From NCBI GenBank assembly GCA_947501045.1, contig CANMUI010000001.1, positions 62,001 through 126,000 of the forward strand: DNA of 64,000 bases. The letters are read 5' to 3'. This DNA comes from an uncultured Psychrobacter sp. Lineage in GTDB: Bacteria > Pseudomonadota > Gammaproteobacteria > Pseudomonadales > Moraxellaceae. Made by a program: the position numbers and the translations under genes. This document shows positions 62,845-64,000 of the stretch, in pieces. The first letter of the stretch is position 1. Each line of letters starts with the position of its first letter. The notes under the pieces are model-generated. The model did no database searches. It worked only from the letters and a program-made list of their open reading frames with translations, and was not told where the DNA came from.

Positions 62845-64000
62845 TTAAGCTAGCACCGCACCCTGCGCCTCCAGCCACTGTTGTATCTCTTGGATCTTAT
62901 CAGCTAGTAATTGCTGATCCCCGCGAGCTTCGATATTTAGCCTAATCAAAGGCTCAGTGTTTGAAGCGCGTAGATTAAAACGCCAGTCACCAAAATCCAG
63001 ACTTAAGCCATCAAGCGTGGTTTTGGTAGGGTTTTGCTGGCTATATTTGTCTTCAATATCTCTAATAATAGTCGGTGCGTCATGACCCGTTAGGCGAAAA
63101 TTCAGCTCGCCTGAGCTGGGATAAGCGCTGATATAACCGCTGACCAATTCCGATAAAGTTTTATTAGTGATGGATAATAGCTCAATGGTGAGCAGCCATG
63201 GAATCATACCGCTATCGCAGTAAAAAAAGTCGCGAAAGTAGTGATGAGCAGACATCTCGCCACCATAGACCGCACCGGACTTACGCATCATATACTTGAT
63301 AAAAGAGTGCCCTGATTTACTGATAACCGCTTGACCATTACGAGCTTTAATCACCGCTTCGGTATTGTAGACCACGCGCGGATCATAAACGATAGACTCG
63401 CCCGGATACTTATTCAAAAACGCCTGCGCGAGCATCCCCACTACGTAACTACCATCGACGAACTCGCCGTTTTCATCGAATAAAAAACAGCGATCAAAAT
63501 CACCATCAAAGGCAATACCTAGATCGGCCTTGTGCTTTAGTACAGCCTCTTGAGTTGCTGCTCTATTGGCAAGAATCATCGGATTAGGAATACCATTAGG
63601 GAAGCTGCCATCAGGCTCATGATGCAATTTGACGACTTCGATCGACGCCTTTGCTTGCTCAAGCTTAGCGACCAACAAATCAACGACAGGGCCAGCGCTA
63701 CCATTGCCTGAATTGATCACAAGCTTTAACGGTTTTAATTTAGCGATGTCAATAAAGCTTATTACATGGTTAATATAAGCGCTTTTGTCAGTTAATAACT
63801 GCAACTTGCCTTTATGACTAGGCTGGTTAAACTGTCCAGACTCTGCTAATGCTTGAATCTCTGCTAGACCTTCATCGGCGCTGATAGGCTTTGAGTGCTC
63901 TTTGACCAGTTTTAAGCCATTATAATTAATAGGGTTATGGCTTGCCGTGACTTCTATACCGCCTAGCGCTTGATAATGGCTAGTAGCAAAATAGACCTCT
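62845..64000 (-). CDS. Phosphomannomutase/phosphoglucomutase (5'-truncated by window end)
   Basis: About 385 residues visible of a family that is usually 455-465 long. The frame runs off the window edge; a TTG at 63804 is not the true start, because upstream in-frame sequence encodes VTASHNPINYNGLK, the phosphoserine active-site loop. Also seen: LVINSGNGSAG, the Mg-binding DGDFDRCF, GGEMSAHHYFRDF (sugar specificity loop) and the C-terminal phosphate-binding RASNTEPLIRLNIEA. Interconverts hexose 1- and 6-phosphates (AlgC/ManB/Pgm type), feeding GalU and mannose pathways. Converges on the ugd-like gene with a 13-base gap. Confidence 0.93.
   Translation of the reverse strand, partial: EVYFATSHYQALGGIEVTASHNPINYNGLKLVKEHSKPISADEGLAEIQALAESGQFNQPSHKGKLQLLTDKSAYINHVISFIDIAKLKPLKLVINSGNGSAGPVVDLLVAKLEQAKASIEVVKLHHEPDGSFPNGIPNPMILANRAATQEAVLKHKADLGIAFDGDFDRCFLFDENGEFVDGSYVVGMLAQAFLNKYPGESIVYDPRVVYNTEAVIKARNGQAVISKSGHSFIKYMMRKSGAVYGGEMSAHHYFRDFFYCDSGMIPWLLTIELLSITNKTLSELVSGYISAYPSSGELNFRLTGHDAPTIIRDIEDKYSQQNPTKTTLDGLSLDFGDWRFNLRASNTEPLIRLNIEARGDQQLLADKIQEIQQWLEAQGAVLA

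Noticed and set aside
63805..64000. Treating TTG 63804 as the start of the phosphomutase
   Set aside because: The active-site loop TASHNP is encoded upstream in the same frame, so the gene continues past the window end.
1..64000. CRISPR array, tRNA, rRNA, IS element or prophage
   Set aside because: I looked for regularly spaced repeats, tRNA-like cloverleaf sequences, transposases and phage genes and found none I could support.

Overview
The window looks like chromosomal DNA from a gammaproteobacterium of the family Moraxellaceae, most likely Psychrobacter. Several things point there. The first gene is a Balon/baeRF-type protein. The order argH | algZ-algR-hemC-hemD-hemX is the conserved Pseudomonadales arrangement. 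A compact TCA-cycle block (gltA, sdhCDAB, sucAB-lpdA-sucCD) follows, and the galU-pgi-ugd-like-phosphomutase end resembles the right flank of Acinetobacter capsule (K) loci. This assignment comes from gene content and order read by eye; no database search was run. I saw no rRNA, tRNA, insertion sequence, prophage or CRISPR array.

Layout. 1-10.8 kb: assorted housekeeping and stress genes: a 5'-truncated baeRF/Balon-like ribosome factor, a double-GST_N protein, an EEP-fold nuclease/phosphatase, a fusion of an MDR oxidoreductase to an EcsC domain, AlkB with an alpha/beta hydrolase, an ABC exporter, a DMT permease and a class I aldolase. 10.8-19 kb: yggX and argH (minus strand), then algZ-algR, hemC-hemD-hemX and a thioesterase. 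19-23.5 kb: ribBA with a degenerate second domain, rarA, an HExxH protein and a lipoprotein. 23.5-38.9 kb: gltA, and divergently from it, across about 1 kb of non-coding DNA, sdhCDAB, then sucA, sucB, lpdA, sucC and sucD. Together these cover citrate synthase and the 2-oxoglutarate-to-fumarate steps of the cycle.

39.2-58.7 kb is an AT-rich surface-glycan locus. wecB and wecC make UDP-ManNAcA. They are followed by two very large multidomain glycosyltransferases, a heparinase-II/III-like protein fused to a serine hydrolase, a DUF6270 SGNH-like protein, a second heparinase-like protein and a putative GT-A glycosyltransferase. A secreted beta-helix protein lies on the opposite strand, and then comes a stand-alone CgeB-like glycosyltransferase. 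No flippase, polymerase or export gene is present, and neither lyase-like protein has a signal peptide. 58.7-64 kb: galU, pgi, a UDP-glucose dehydrogenase homologue that has lost its catalytic residues, and a phosphomannomutase/phosphoglucomutase cut by the window end. These would supply the sugar-phosphate and UDP-sugar precursors.

The best candidate for something undescribed is the 41.7-57.5 kb glycan module: cytoplasmic-looking lyase and esterase domains placed among multidomain transferases that share a repeated beta-rich domain. The next most interesting items are the MDR-EcsC fusion, the ugd pseudoenzyme and the palindrome upstream of a candidate gltA promoter.
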